Shown: positions 32,313 to 41,249, numbered from the stretch's first letter. The stretch: DNA of 52,031 bases from an uncultured Lachnospiraceae bacterium (GCA_947630875.1 CANRJG010000011.1:1-52031); one strand, 5' to 3'. Notes: generated from the letters alone by a model not told the origin. Program-made: numbers and translations.

Positions 32313-32387
32313 ATGCGAAGCAAACTTTCAATGCCTTCTGACGACTTGGCAGGGGTGCCCTTTAAGGGCGCGCGTGCCGATACATAA
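32313..32387 (+). CDS. Possible 24-codon leader peptide ORF before hdrB
   Basis: ATG 32313 follows GGAGGAAGG (32301-32309) at 3 nt, rather close, and the frame ends with TAA at 32385-32387, 18 nt before hdrB. It would read MRSKLSMPSDDLAGVPFKG then ARADT. Translation would run through both downstream hairpins, so it could control their folding. It may equally be chance within a structured RNA. Confidence 0.3.
   Translation: MRSKLSMPSDDLAGVPFKGARADT
32340..32379 (+). promoter_or_regulatory. GC-rich leader hairpin shared with the nrdD leader
   Basis: GACGAC, GGCAGGG, CTTTAAGGG and CGCGCGTGCCG occur in this order and match the nrdD leader at 9201-9241 (minus strand) with small gaps. GGCA pairs with TGCC around GTGCCC/GGGCGC. 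It ends about 12 nt before the AGAGGA ribosome binding site of hdrB. Confidence 0.55.
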
Positions 32388-32405
32388 TACAAGAGGAATC
32401 ATCAT

Positions 32406-33230
32406 ATGAAATTCAGTTATTATCCCGGATGTACGCTGAAAAATAAGGCCCGGGCCCTGGATCAGTATGCCAGAGCCTGCGCCGGTGTTTTGAATATAGA
32501 ACTGGAAGAACCGGACAACTGGCAGTGCTGCGGCGGCGTCTATCCCCTTGGCAGGGATGAAACCGCCAAAAAGCTCTCTGCGGTCCGGGCACTGCAGGAA
32601 ACGAAGGAAAAAGAGCAGGCTTTGGTGACCTTATGTTCCGCCTGCCATCATGTGCTGAAACGGGTCAATGACGATATGCGGCACGTTCCGGAGATTCGGG
32701 ACAAGGCGAACCGCTATCTGGAACTGGAGCCGCCCTATCAGGGGGAAACGAAGGTGCTGCATTTTCTGGAAGTGCTGCGGGACGTGGTGGGATTTGAAAC
32801 CCTGCGAAAAAAAGTGACCCACCCCCTGACCGGCAGACGCATCGGCGCCTACTACGGCTGCCTGCTGCTGCGTCCCGGAAAGATCCTGCAGTTCGACGAT
32901 CCGGAAAATCCGAAGATCCTGGAGGATTTTATCCGGGCCATCGGCGCGGAACCGGTGATTTATCCCTATCGAAACGAATGCTGCGGCGCCTACCTGTCTT
33001 TGAAAGACCCGGCCCTGCCTGCGGCAATGTGCGAAAAAATCAAAGGCAGCGCCGCCGGATTCGGCGCGGATCTGCTGGTGACGTCCTGCCCGCTGTGTAT
33101 GTACAACCTGAACCGAAGCGAAACGAAAGATACGCTGCCGGTGTATTATTTTACGGAACTGCTGGCGGAGGCGCTGGGGGTAAAAGAAGACCCGGCTGTT
33201 TCCGAAAAACAGGAGGAAGGAAATCCATGA
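32406..33230 (+). CDS. hdrB: HdrB-type subunit with two CCG domains
   Basis: A 274-residue protein with two cysteine-rich CCG motifs: Cys9-x31-Cys41Cys42-x34-Cys77xxCys80 (YYPGCTLK, WQCCGG, LCSAC) and a second set (YYGCLLLRPG, NECCGAYL, TSCPLC). In heterodisulfide reductase these bind the noncubane 4Fe-4S clusters that cleave a disulfide. It is the first gene of the redox operon and overlaps hdrC by 4 nt. The natural acceptor is unknown because no CoM/CoB system is expected in this organism. Confidence 0.9.
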   Translation: MKFSYYPGCTLKNKARALDQYARACAGVLNIELEEPDNWQCCGGVYPLGRDETAKKLSAVRALQETKEKEQALVTLCSACHHVLKRVNDDMRHVPEIRDKANRYLELEPPYQGETKVLHFLEVLRDVVGFETLRKKVTHPLTGRRIGAYYGCLLLRPGKILQFDDPENPKILEDFIRAIGAEPVIYPYRNECCGAYLSLKDPALPAAMCEKIKGSAAGFGADLLVTSCPLCMYNLNRSETKDTLPVYYFTELLAEALGVKEDPAVSEKQEEGNP

Positions 33231-33607
33231 CAAAATCAGAATACGCCGCGGCGCGGATCGAAGAGATCAGCGGCACCAATCCATATCGCTGTATGAAATG
33301 CGGCAAATGTTCCGCATCCTGCCCGACCTTTTCGGAAATGGACATCAAGCCCCATCAGTTTGTATCTTATGTGCTGCATGATGACGTGGAGGCGCTGGCA
33401 GCATCGAAGTCCTTATGGAAATGCCTGGGCTGCTTTGCCTGTGTGGAGCGCTGCCCGAGAGACGTAAAGCCGGGCAGAATCATCGACGCCGCCAGACAGC
33501 TGGTGCTCCGGCAGAGAGGAAACAGTTATCTGTCAGCGGATGAAATCAGCAAAATGGAAGCGGATCTGCCGCCCCAGCTGCTGGTCAGCGCCTTCCGGAG
33601 ATGGTAA
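33227..33607 (+). CDS. hdrC: HdrC-type iron-sulfur subunit
   Basis: Start chosen at 33227 (ATGA overlap with hdrB, AGGAGGAAGG upstream). The 126-residue protein carries two 4Fe-4S motifs, CMKCGKCSASCP and CLGCFACVERCP, and nothing else, like HdrC of soluble HdrABC. It would wire electrons between HdrA and HdrB in the cytoplasm. Confidence 0.9.
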   Translation: MTKSEYAAARIEEISGTNPYRCMKCGKCSASCPTFSEMDIKPHQFVSYVLHDDVEALAASKSLWKCLGCFACVERCPRDVKPGRIIDAARQLVLRQRGNSYLSADEISKMEADLPPQLLVSAFRRW

Positions 33608-33647
33608 AGCGCGGAAAGACTTAAAAAAGCTAACCAGGAGATAAGAC

Positions 33648-35636
33648 ATGCAGAGAATCGGTGTATTTGTATGCCATTGCGGAAGCAACATTGCCGCAAC
33701 GGTAGATGTGAAACAACTGGCCGCATACGTAAAATCCGAGCCGGGCGTGGTGTATGCGAATGATTATCCCTATATGTGTTCGGAAGCCGGACAGGCCATG
33801 ATCGCGGAGGCCATCCAAAAAGAACGGCTGTCCGGGGTGGTGGTGTGCTCCTGTTCGCCGCGGATGCACGAAGCTACCTTCCGCAAATGCGCTGCGGGCG
33901 CGGGGCTCAACCCCTATATGGTGGAAATCGCGAATATCCGGGAGCAGTGCTCCTGGATACATAAAGATATGGAAACGGCTACGCAGAAGGCGCTGGTACT
34001 GGCCAGAGCCGCCATTGCCAAGGTGAATCTGGGCACGCCGCTGCAGGAAGGGGAAAGTCCCGTGACCAAACGGGCGCTGGTCATCGGCGGCGGTATTGCG
34101 GGAATCCAGACGGCGCTGGACATTGCGGAAGCCGGGTATGAAGTGGATATTGTGGAGCGGACGCCCAGCATCGGCGGCAGAATGGCCCAGCTGGACAAGA
34201 CCTTTCCGACGCTGGACTGTTCGGCCTGCATCCTGACACCCAAGATGGTGGATGCCGCGGCCCATGAAAAGATCACCCTGTATACCTACAGCGAAGTGGA
34301 GAAGGTCAGCGGATTTGTAGGCGATTTTACGGTGGACATCCGGAAAAAAGCCAGAAGCGTAGACGCGGACAAATGTACCGGCTGCGGCGCCTGTCAGGAA
34401 AAATGCCCGTCGAAAAAAGCGCCGGACGCATTTAACCGGGGCCTAAAGAAACGCAGCGCCATTTACACACCCTTCGCCCAGGCCATTCCCAACGTGCCGG
34501 TGATCGACCGAAAGACCTGTATCCATTTTCAGACGGGAAAATGCGGTCTCTGCGCCAAAGTCTGTCAGGCGCAGGCCATTGACTATACACAGGAAGACGA
34601 GATCATTACCCGGAAATACGGCGCTATCGTGGCAGCCACCGGCTTTGATATGATCAGGCTGGACCGCTATGACGAATATGCTTACAGCCAGAGCCCGGAC
34701 GTGATCACGTCGCTGGAACTGGAACGGCTGATGAATGCGGCAGGCCCCACCGGCGGCCACCTGGAGCGTCTGTCGGATCACAGGCAGCCGAAGGAAATCG
34801 TATTTATCCAGTGCGTAGGCAGCCGCTGCGCGGACGACCGCGGAAAGAGCTATTGTTCCAAAATCTGCTGTATGTATACGGCAAAACACGCCATGCTGAT
34901 CCGGGAAAAATATCCGGGTACGAAGGTGACGGTGTTTTATATCGACGTGCGGACCCCGGGGAAAAATTTTGACGAGTTTTACCGACGGGCCGTGGAAGAA
35001 TATCATGTGGATTATATCAAAGGGCAGGTCGGCAAGGTAGCGCCGCAGCCGGACGGACGGCTGCTGGTGCAGGGTGTGGATCTGCTGGATGCGCGGCAGC
35101 TGCAGATCGAAGCGGATCTGGTGGTGCTGGCGGCGGCCATTGAGCCCAGTGAAGGGGTGAGACCCCTGGCGGGTATGCTGACGGCGGGCATCGATACCAA
35201 CGATTTTCTGACGGAAGCCCATCCGAAGCTGCGGCCGGTGGAATCCGCCACGGCGGGCATTTTCCTTTCGGGCGTCTGTCAGGGACCAAAGGATATTCCC
35301 GAGACCGTTTCCCAGGCCGGCGCTGCGGCCGTAAAAGTCATCGGCCTGCTGGCAAAGGACCGGCTGCGGACCAATCCCTGTACGGCCATGCCGGATGTGC
35401 TGGCCTGCAACGGCTGTTCAGCCTGCGCCAACGTATGTCCTTATGGCGCCATTACATATGAAGAAAAAGAAGTGGCGGCGCCCGGCGTTCGAGAGACGCG
35501 GCGGGTGGCCGTGGTCAATTCCGCGCTTTGTCAGGGCTGCGGCGCCTGTACGGTGGCCTGTCCGTCCGGCGCAATGGATCTGCAGGGCTTTTCCAACAGA
35601 CAGATCATAGCGGAGGTAGACGCGATATGCAGATAG
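33648..35636 (+). CDS. hdrA: HdrA-type flavin electron-bifurcating subunit
   Basis: A 662-residue protein with the HdrA layout: N-terminal domain (VFVCHCGSNIA, VVVCSCSPRMHE), a Rossmann FAD site GGGIAGIQTALDIAEAG at about 146-162, an inserted ferredoxin region (CTGCGACQEKCP, CGLCAKVC), a CVGSRC segment, and a C-terminal two-cluster ferredoxin (CNGCSACANVCP, CQGCGACTVACP). HdrA carries the bifurcating FAD that splits an electron pair between a low- and a high-potential acceptor. Normal length (about 650-660). Its last codons overlap flxD. Confidence 0.93.
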   Translation: MQRIGVFVCHCGSNIAATVDVKQLAAYVKSEPGVVYANDYPYMCSEAGQAMIAEAIQKERLSGVVVCSCSPRMHEATFRKCAAGAGLNPYMVEIANIREQCSWIHKDMETATQKALVLARAAIAKVNLGTPLQEGESPVTKRALVIGGGIAGIQTALDIAEAGYEVDIVERTPSIGGRMAQLDKTFPTLDCSACILTPKMVDAAAHEKITLYTYSEVEKVSGFVGDFTVDIRKKARSVDADKCTGCGACQEKCPSKKAPDAFNRGLKKRSAIYTPFAQAIPNVPVIDRKTCIHFQTGKCGLCAKVCQAQAIDYTQEDEIITRKYGAIVAATGFDMIRLDRYDEYAYSQSPDVITSLELERLMNAAGPTGGHLERLSDHRQPKEIVFIQCVGSRCADDRGKSYCSKICCMYTAKHAMLIREKYPGTKVTVFYIDVRTPGKNFDEFYRRAVEEYHVDYIKGQVGKVAPQPDGRLLVQGVDLLDARQLQIEADLVVLAAAIEPSEGVRPLAGMLTAGIDTNDFLTEAHPKLRPVESATAGIFLSGVCQGPKDIPETVSQAGAAAVKVIGLLAKDRLRTNPCTAMPDVLACNGCSACANVCPYGAITYEEKEVAAPGVRETRRVAVVNSALCQGCGACTVACPSGAMDLQGFSNRQIIAEVDAICR

Positions 35637-36070
35637 ATCATAAAGAAGAATTTCGACCGAAAATCGTGGCGTTTTGCTGCAACTGGTGCAGCTACGCCGG
35701 CGCGGATCTGGCAGGCAGCAGCCGGCTTTCCTATCCTGCGGATGTGAAAATAATCCGGGTACCCTGTTCCTGCCGCGTCAATCCCATGTTCCTGCTGCGC
35801 GCCTTTGAACGGGGCGCGGACGGCGTGATCCTCTGCGGCTGCCACCCGGGAGACTGCCATTACAGCACCGGAAATTATTATACGAGAAGACGCATGACAT
35901 TGCTGTTTTCCCTGCTGGAATTTATCGGCGTAGAAAGAGAAAGAGTCCGGGTAGAATGGGTTTCTGCTGCGGAAGGGGCGAAATTGTCCGAGACCATGAA
36001 TGATTTTGTAAAAACCGTGGGGGCTCTGGGCAGAAATATCAGATTGGGGGATCTTCGATGCAGGAATTAA
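35627..36070 (+). CDS. flxD: MvhD/FlxD-type 2Fe-2S subunit
   Basis: Starts at 35627 inside the end of hdrA (10-nt overlap; GGAGGTAG upstream). The 147 residues show the family signature CCNWCSYAGADLAG, IIRVPCSCRVNP and CGCHPGDCHY. In methanogens MvhD passes electrons from hydrogenase to HdrA; in Flx systems FlxD passes them from the NAD(P)H-oxidising FlxA module. No hydrogenase is present here, so the FlxD role fits. Confidence 0.93.
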   Translation: MQIDHKEEFRPKIVAFCCNWCSYAGADLAGSSRLSYPADVKIIRVPCSCRVNPMFLLRAFERGADGVILCGCHPGDCHYSTGNYYTRRRMTLLFSLLEFIGVERERVRVEWVSAAEGAKLSETMNDFVKTVGALGRNIRLGDLRCRN

Positions 36071-36999
36071 AAAACCGAATCGCGCAGCTGCTGGCAGACG
36101 GAAGCGTGCAGCGGATCCTCGGCTGGAAAAAAGGGGAAATGGATTATGATGCGGAACCTGCGTTTTTTGAAACACAGGCGTCGCTGGATGACTTTGTCTA
36201 TCATGGATTCTGCGCGGCAAATTTAAGCAAATATATGATTGAAGCTGCAAAACTGCCAGGGAAAACACTGGTCTGTTTGAAACCCTGCGACAGCTACAGT
36301 TTTAACCAGCTGCTGAAAGAGCACCGGGTGGATCGGGAAAAAACCTATATCATCGGCGTGGGCTGCAGCGGCAAGCTGGATATTGACAAAATCCGGGCAG
36401 CGGGTATCAAAGGAATTTCAGGCATTTCGGAGATGGAAAATGATACGCTGCGAATCGAAACACTGGAAGGAGAAAAAAGCTGCCGCCGTAAAGACGTGCT
36501 GCTGGAACGCTGCCATGTCTGCAAAGGGAAAGACCATGTGATTTTTGATGAGCAGATCGGAAGCTCTCAGGATACCACGGACGGGGACCGCTTCGCGGCT
36601 GTAAGAGAGATCGAAGCCATGGCGCCGGAGGCGCGTTTTGCGTATTTTCAGGAAGAACTGGGCAAATGTATCCGCTGCAACGCCTGCAGGAATGTCTGTC
36701 CGGTCTGCAACTGCCGGAAATGCGTGTTTGACAGCACAAAGTTCGACAGCGTGCAGAAGGTCAATGCAGACAGTTTCGAAGAGCGGATGTTTCATATTAT
36801 CCGGGCCTTCCATGTGGCGGGCCGGTGTACGGACTGCGGAGAATGCAGCAGAGTCTGTCCGCAGAAAATACCGCTGCATTTATTCAACCGGAAACTGATT
36901 CAGGATATTAACACATTATACGGAACATATCAGGCCGGCAGTGGGTTGGAAGGAAAAACGCCTCTGACGGAGTATCATCCGGAAGACGCGGAGCCGTAA
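36058..36999 (+). CDS. FlxB-like iron-sulfur protein with FrhB-like N terminus
   Basis: A 313-residue protein overlapping flxD by 13 nt. The N-terminal half (LVCLKPCDSYSFNQLL, IIGVGCSGKLDIDK) resembles the F420-hydrogenase beta / FrhB family. The C-terminal half carries two 4Fe-4S motifs (CIRCNACRNVCP, CTDCGECSRVCP) plus extra Cys between (CNCRKC). By position it is the FlxB equivalent, an electron-transfer subunit between the NAD(P)H site and FlxD/HdrA. Assignment between FlxB and FlxC is not certain. Confidence 0.78.
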   Translation: MQELKNRIAQLLADGSVQRILGWKKGEMDYDAEPAFFETQASLDDFVYHGFCAANLSKYMIEAAKLPGKTLVCLKPCDSYSFNQLLKEHRVDREKTYIIGVGCSGKLDIDKIRAAGIKGISGISEMENDTLRIETLEGEKSCRRKDVLLERCHVCKGKDHVIFDEQIGSSQDTTDGDRFAAVREIEAMAPEARFAYFQEELGKCIRCNACRNVCPVCNCRKCVFDSTKFDSVQKVNADSFEERMFHIIRAFHVAGRCTDCGECSRVCPQKIPLHLFNRKLIQDINTLYGTYQAGSGLEGKTPLTEYHPEDAEP

Positions 37000-37019
37000 G
37001 AAGCAGGAGGCAGACGGTA

Positions 37020-38057
37020 ATGTATCGGATTAATAGCAGACAGATGGAAATGCTGTTTCGGAAAATAACGGAAGAAAGAGAACTGTATCTGCCGGTGAAG
37101 GCCGGCGGACAGGTGAATTTTGCGGCGTGGACCGCCGATGCGGAGGTGTCTTTAGACACGCTGAAAACGGTAAAGTCCCCCAAGGACGCCTTTTTTCCGC
37201 AGTTTGAAAGCCTCTATACCTGCCGGACACAGGAAGGAAAGCTCACCATTGAGGCGGAAAAAAGAAAAGACCGTCCCTTTGTGGTATTCGGCATGAAGGC
37301 CTGCGACCTGAAAGGCATCCAGGTATTGGATCAGGTATTTTTAAAAGAACCGGCGGACAGCTGTTACGCCGCCCGCCGGGAGAAGGGTACCATTGTGGCT
37401 CTGGCCTGCGCCGCGCCGGAAACCAGCTGTTTCTGTCCGGTCTTTGGCATTGACCCGGCTGCGCCGGAAGCAGATGTGTGCCTTTGGAAGATCGGTGAGG
37501 CGTATTATTGGAAGTCTTATACGGAAAAGGGCGCGGCGCTGACCAAATCGGTGGAGCCGCTGCTGGAAGCCGCAGAAGATGATGCGGTTGTGGAAAAAGA
37601 GCAGGCGCGGATCCGGACAATGGTAAAGAAGCTGCCCCTTTCGTCCCTTTCATTAGAAGGCTGGGACGGAGCGCATATGAATGAAAAATTTGAATCACCG
37701 CTCTGGGAACAGCTGCACAGGCCCTGTCTGGCCTGCGGCACCTGTACCTTTGTGTGTCCGGCCTGTCAGTGCTATGATATCCGGGATTACAAGACGGCGG
37801 CGGGCGTACAGCGGTACCGCTGCTGGGATTCCTGTATGTATTCCGATTTTACGCTGATGGCCGCCGGCAACAACCGGACGACCCAGATGCAGCGCTTTCG
37901 TCAGCGCTTTATGCATAAACTGGTCTATTTCCCCGCCAATAACGACGGGATGTATTCCTGCACCGGCTGCGGCCGCTGCGTGGAAAAATGTCCGGTTTCC
38001 CTCAATATCGTCAAAGTGATCAAAGCCTTTGCAAAGGAAGGTGCAGCCAATGAATAG
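37020..38057 (+). CDS. FlxC / hydrogenase-beta (AsrA-like) iron-sulfur protein
   Basis: The 345-residue protein matches the family of sulfhydrogenase beta and anaerobic sulfite reductase A subunits: N-terminal domain with FVVFGMKACDLKGIQVLD and a Cys-rich turn SCFCPVFG, then two 4Fe-4S motifs, CLACGTCTFVCP and CTGCGRCVEKCP, joined by an RCWDSCMYSDFTLMA segment. It would relay electrons from the flavin of FlxA. It overlaps flxA by 8 nt. Confidence 0.82.
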   Translation: MYRINSRQMEMLFRKITEERELYLPVKAGGQVNFAAWTADAEVSLDTLKTVKSPKDAFFPQFESLYTCRTQEGKLTIEAEKRKDRPFVVFGMKACDLKGIQVLDQVFLKEPADSCYAARREKGTIVALACAAPETSCFCPVFGIDPAAPEADVCLWKIGEAYYWKSYTEKGAALTKSVEPLLEAAEDDAVVEKEQARIRTMVKKLPLSSLSLEGWDGAHMNEKFESPLWEQLHRPCLACGTCTFVCPACQCYDIRDYKTAAGVQRYRCWDSCMYSDFTLMAAGNNRTTQMQRFRQRFMHKLVYFPANNDGMYSCTGCGRCVEKCPVSLNIVKVIKAFAKEGAANE

Positions 38058-38886
38058 AACCACAGACGCGCTGATCCCACAGGTAGGCGTGATTACGGAT
38101 ATCCGGCAGGAAACGCCGGATGTGAAGACCTTCCGGGTCAATGCGTCGGAAGGCGGCAAACTGTTTGAACACATGCCCGGACAGTGCGCCATGCTGTGTG
38201 CGCCGGGGGTGGGGGAGGCCATGTTTTCCATCACTTCTTCCCCGACCAATCAGGCATATCAGGAGTTCAGCATCAAATGCTGCGGCGAGCTCACGGAATA
38301 TCTGCACAGTCTGGAGCCCGGCAGCCAGATTGCGGTGCGGGGGCCTTACGGGAATTATTTTCCGGTGGACAAAGAACTGAAAGGAAAAGACCTGCTGTTT
38401 ATCGCCGGGGGCATCGGACTGGCGCCGCTGCGCTCCGTGATCAACTATGTACTGGATCACAGGGCGGATTACGGCAGGGTGGATATCTTATACGGCGCCC
38501 GGTCGGCAGACGATCTGGTGCAGATGAAAGAAATCCGGGAAGTCTGGATGCAGGCGCCGGGCGTGCACGTGCATCTGACCATTGACCGCCCCCAGGACGG
38601 CTGGGAGGGCCATGTGGGTTTTGTCCCCGCATATCTGAAAGAGCTGGATTTTGCATCGGACAAAACGGCGCTGGTCTGCGGACCGCCGGTGATGATTAAA
38701 TTCGTACTGGCGGCGCTGGAGGAAATGGGATATACCAAGGATCAGGTGTACACCACCCTGGAACTTCGAATGAAATGCGGCATCGGCAAATGCGGCCGCT
38801 GCAATATCGGCACAAAATATGTCTGCAAAGACGGCCCGGTCTTTCGTTTTGATGAAATCGACGAACTGCCGGATGAAATATGGTAA
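38050..38886 (+). CDS. flxA: FlxA-like FAD/NAD(P)H oxidoreductase subunit
   Basis: Start chosen at MNRTTDALIPQ (38050), with AAAGGAAGGTG upstream, inside the end of the previous gene. The 278-residue protein has a ferredoxin-reductase FAD domain, an NAD-binding domain (FIAGGIGLAPLRSVI; ALVCGPPVMIKFVL) and a PyrK-type C-terminal 2Fe-2S site (CGIGKCGRCNIG..YVCKDGP). It is the entry point for electrons from NADH or NADPH, as in FlxA and sulfhydrogenase gamma subunits. Confidence 0.88.
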   Translation: MNRTTDALIPQVGVITDIRQETPDVKTFRVNASEGGKLFEHMPGQCAMLCAPGVGEAMFSITSSPTNQAYQEFSIKCCGELTEYLHSLEPGSQIAVRGPYGNYFPVDKELKGKDLLFIAGGIGLAPLRSVINYVLDHRADYGRVDILYGARSADDLVQMKEIREVWMQAPGVHVHLTIDRPQDGWEGHVGFVPAYLKELDFASDKTALVCGPPVMIKFVLAALEEMGYTKDQVYTTLELRMKCGIGKCGRCNIGTKYVCKDGPVFRFDEIDELPDEIW

Positions 38887-38949
38887 TCACTTTCGACGCC
38901 CGAATCATGTAATGTACCGAATCAAAGGAAAAAGAGAGGATATAACGGT

Positions 38950-39624
38950 ATGGAAAAAACAGTAGACGTCTTTTTTTTCGGAAAGAAATACAGCGTACCC
39001 GCTTCCCTTACGATTATGATCGCCATGGAGTATGCCGGGTACACCTTGAAGCGAGGCTGCGGCTGCCGACACGGTTTTTGCGGCGCCTGTGCCACGATTT
39101 ACCGCATTAAAGGGAAAAATGAACTGAAAACCTGTCTGGCCTGCCAGACCCAGGTGGAAGACGGCATGTATGTGGCCAGTATTCCCTTCTTTCCTACGGA
39201 TAAACGAAGATACGATATTGAAGCGCTGCAGGCGGACCAGCAGGTGATGGCGCAGCTGTATCCGGAAATATACAGCTGTATCGGCTGCAACGCCTGTACC
39301 AAAGCCTGCCCCCAGAATCTGAACGTGATGCAGTATATCGCCTGCGCCCAGCGGGGCGATTTTGAGGGATGCGCGGCCCTTTCTTTTGACTGCGTTGGCT
39401 GCGGCTGCTGCAGCGTGCGGTGTCCCGCCGGGATTTCCCATCCCCATGTGGGTCTGCTGGCAAGGCGGCTTACCGGAAAATACATTGTACCCAAATCTAA
39501 GCATCTGGAAAAGAGGGTGCAGGAAATCAGGGAAGGGCAATACGATGCGCTGATCGAACAGATTATGCAGAAACCCATTACGGAAATGCAGGAGCTCTAC
39601 AACAGCAGAGAGATTGAAAAATAA
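38950..39624 (+). CDS. 2Fe-2S / 4Fe-4S protein, fumarate-reductase (FrdB/TfrB)-like
   Basis: A 224-residue protein with an N-terminal plant-type 2Fe-2S domain (GCGCRHGFCGACATIYRI then LKTCLAC) and two 4Fe-4S motifs (CIGCNACTKACP at about 115, CVGCGCCSVRCP at about 157). The arrangement recalls SdhB/FrdB and the N-terminal part of methanogen thiol:fumarate reductase TfrB, but without CCG domains, which here are supplied by the separate HdrB. It is 11 nt before the flavoprotein gene and is its likely electron donor. Confidence 0.8.
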   Translation: MEKTVDVFFFGKKYSVPASLTIMIAMEYAGYTLKRGCGCRHGFCGACATIYRIKGKNELKTCLACQTQVEDGMYVASIPFFPTDKRRYDIEALQADQQVMAQLYPEIYSCIGCNACTKACPQNLNVMQYIACAQRGDFEGCAALSFDCVGCGCCSVRCPAGISHPHVGLLARRLTGKYIVPKSKHLEKRVQEIREGQYDALIEQIMQKPITEMQELYNSREIEK

Positions 39625-39635
39625 GGAGGCGGGCC

Positions 39636-41249
39636 ATGCTTACACCGGAAATGACAGAGTCCATCAAAAAAGTGGAAGAAACAAGGGCGCAGCGTATGCA
39701 GTGCGAGCCTGTGCGTATGAGCGCGGCGGAAAAAGACGCCCTTTTGAAACAATATCATCCGGATTACCGGGACAAGGGATTTACGGAAATCGCGGTGGGC
39801 CCCAACCGGGGACAGAAGGTGCCTGCGGAACTGGGAGCGCTGCTTCATGCAGAAAGCCGGCTGAAAGGGCATGCGCCGGATCCGGAACAGATCGACATAG
39901 ACGTGGACGTGCTGGTGATCGGCGGCGGCGGCGCGGGCGCGGCGGCCGCTATTGAAGCCCACCGGGCGGGAGCGAAGGTCATGATCGTGACCAAGCTGCG
40001 CATCGGGGACGCCAATACGATGATGGCGGAAGGCGGCATTCAGGCGGCGGATCAGGAAAATGATTCTCCCATGCAGCATTATCTGGACGCCTTTGGCGGC
40101 GGTCATTTTGCCGCGAAGCCCGAACTGCTGCGCAAACTGGTTATGGAAGCGCCGGAAGCCATCCTCTGGCTGAATGAACTGGGCGTGATGTTTGACAAGG
40201 ATGAGAATGGTCGGATGATTACCACCCACGGCGGCGGCACTTCCAGAAAGCGGATGCACGCCTGCAAGGACTATTCTGGGGCGGAGATCATGCGGACTTT
40301 GCGGGACGAAGTGTTGAACCTCGGGATCCCGGTGATGGAATTTACCTCTGCCGTGGAACTGTGCAAAGACGGACATGACCGTGTCACCGGCGCGGTGCTC
40401 CTGAATATGGAAACCGACGATTATCTGGTGGCCCGGGCAAAAACCGTGATTCTGGCCACCGGTGGCGCGGGCCGGCTGCATTATCAGCATTTTCCCACGT
40501 CCAATCACTACGGCGCCACGGCGGACGGTTTGATTTTGGGCTACCGGGCGGGGGCAAGGCTGCTGTATCAGGATACGATCCAGTACCATCCCACGGGAGC
40601 GGCCTGGCCGTCTCAGCTGCACGGATCGCTGGTGACGGAAAAAGTCCGGTCTCTGGGGGCCATGCTGGTGAACCGGGACGGCGAAGTATTTATGCATCCG
40701 CTGGAGACCAGAGACGTGGCGGCGGCGGCCATTATCCGTGAATGCGGCGACCGGAATAAGGGTGTGGATACCGGGTTTGGCAGCGGCGTCTGGCTGGACA
40801 CGCCCATGATTGAACAGATCGGCGGGCCGGGCACCATCGAAAAGCGGATTCCTGCCATGCTGCGGATGTATTTAAATTATGATATCGATATGCGTACACA
40901 GCCGATTCTGGTGTATCCCACGCTGCATTATCAGAACGGCGGTCTGGATATTGCCGAAGACAGCTCCGTGAACGGCGTGCCGGGACTTTTTGCCGCCGGT
41001 GAAGTAGTGGGCGGCATCCACGGCAGAAATCGCCTCATGGGCAACTCGCTGCTGGATATCATCGTATTCGGCAGAAATGCAGGAAAAGCGGCGGCGGCCG
41101 CGGCCAAAGAGACGGCGCCGGGGAAACTGTCCCTGGATCATGTAGCGGCATACGCGAAAGAGCTGGAGGCAGCGGGCGTACATTCGGAAGCGGTTTCTCC
41201 GCTTCTGCTGCCGGCATACGCGCGGCATTCGCGGGGAGGAGCACAATGA
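39636..41249 (+). CDS. Fumarate-reductase/succinate-dehydrogenase-like flavoprotein
   Basis: The 537-residue protein has the FAD fold VDVLVIGGGGAGAAAAIEA and active-site positions of the FrdA family: His318 (QYHPTG), Arg338 (TEKVRSLG), His431 (TLHYQNGG) and Arg466 (GRNRLMGNSLL). The His that binds FAD covalently in FrdA is Asn127 (ANTMMAEGG), so FAD should be non-covalent as in TfrA, NadB and soluble fumarate reductases. The usual RGEGG after the proton-donor Arg is RSLGA, so the substrate could be a fumarate analogue. No membrane anchor genes occur. AGGAGGCGGG precedes the ATG. Confidence 0.85.
   Translation: MLTPEMTESIKKVEETRAQRMQCEPVRMSAAEKDALLKQYHPDYRDKGFTEIAVGPNRGQKVPAELGALLHAESRLKGHAPDPEQIDIDVDVLVIGGGGAGAAAAIEAHRAGAKVMIVTKLRIGDANTMMAEGGIQAADQENDSPMQHYLDAFGGGHFAAKPELLRKLVMEAPEAILWLNELGVMFDKDENGRMITTHGGGTSRKRMHACKDYSGAEIMRTLRDEVLNLGIPVMEFTSAVELCKDGHDRVTGAVLLNMETDDYLVARAKTVILATGGAGRLHYQHFPTSNHYGATADGLILGYRAGARLLYQDTIQYHPTGAAWPSQLHGSLVTEKVRSLGAMLVNRDGEVFMHPLETRDVAAAAIIRECGDRNKGVDTGFGSGVWLDTPMIEQIGGPGTIEKRIPAMLRMYLNYDIDMRTQPILVYPTLHYQNGGLDIAEDSSVNGVPGLFAAGEVVGGIHGRNRLMGNSLLDIIVFGRNAGKAAAAAAKETAPGKLSLDHVAAYAKELEAAGVHSEAVSPLLLPAYARHSRGGAQ

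Noticed and set aside
32406..36070. Methanogen-type CoM-S-S-CoB reductase with hydrogenase
   Set aside because: No hydrogenase large or small subunit is linked and the surrounding genes are clearly from a Gram-positive bacterium; an NAD(P)H-linked Flx module is present instead.
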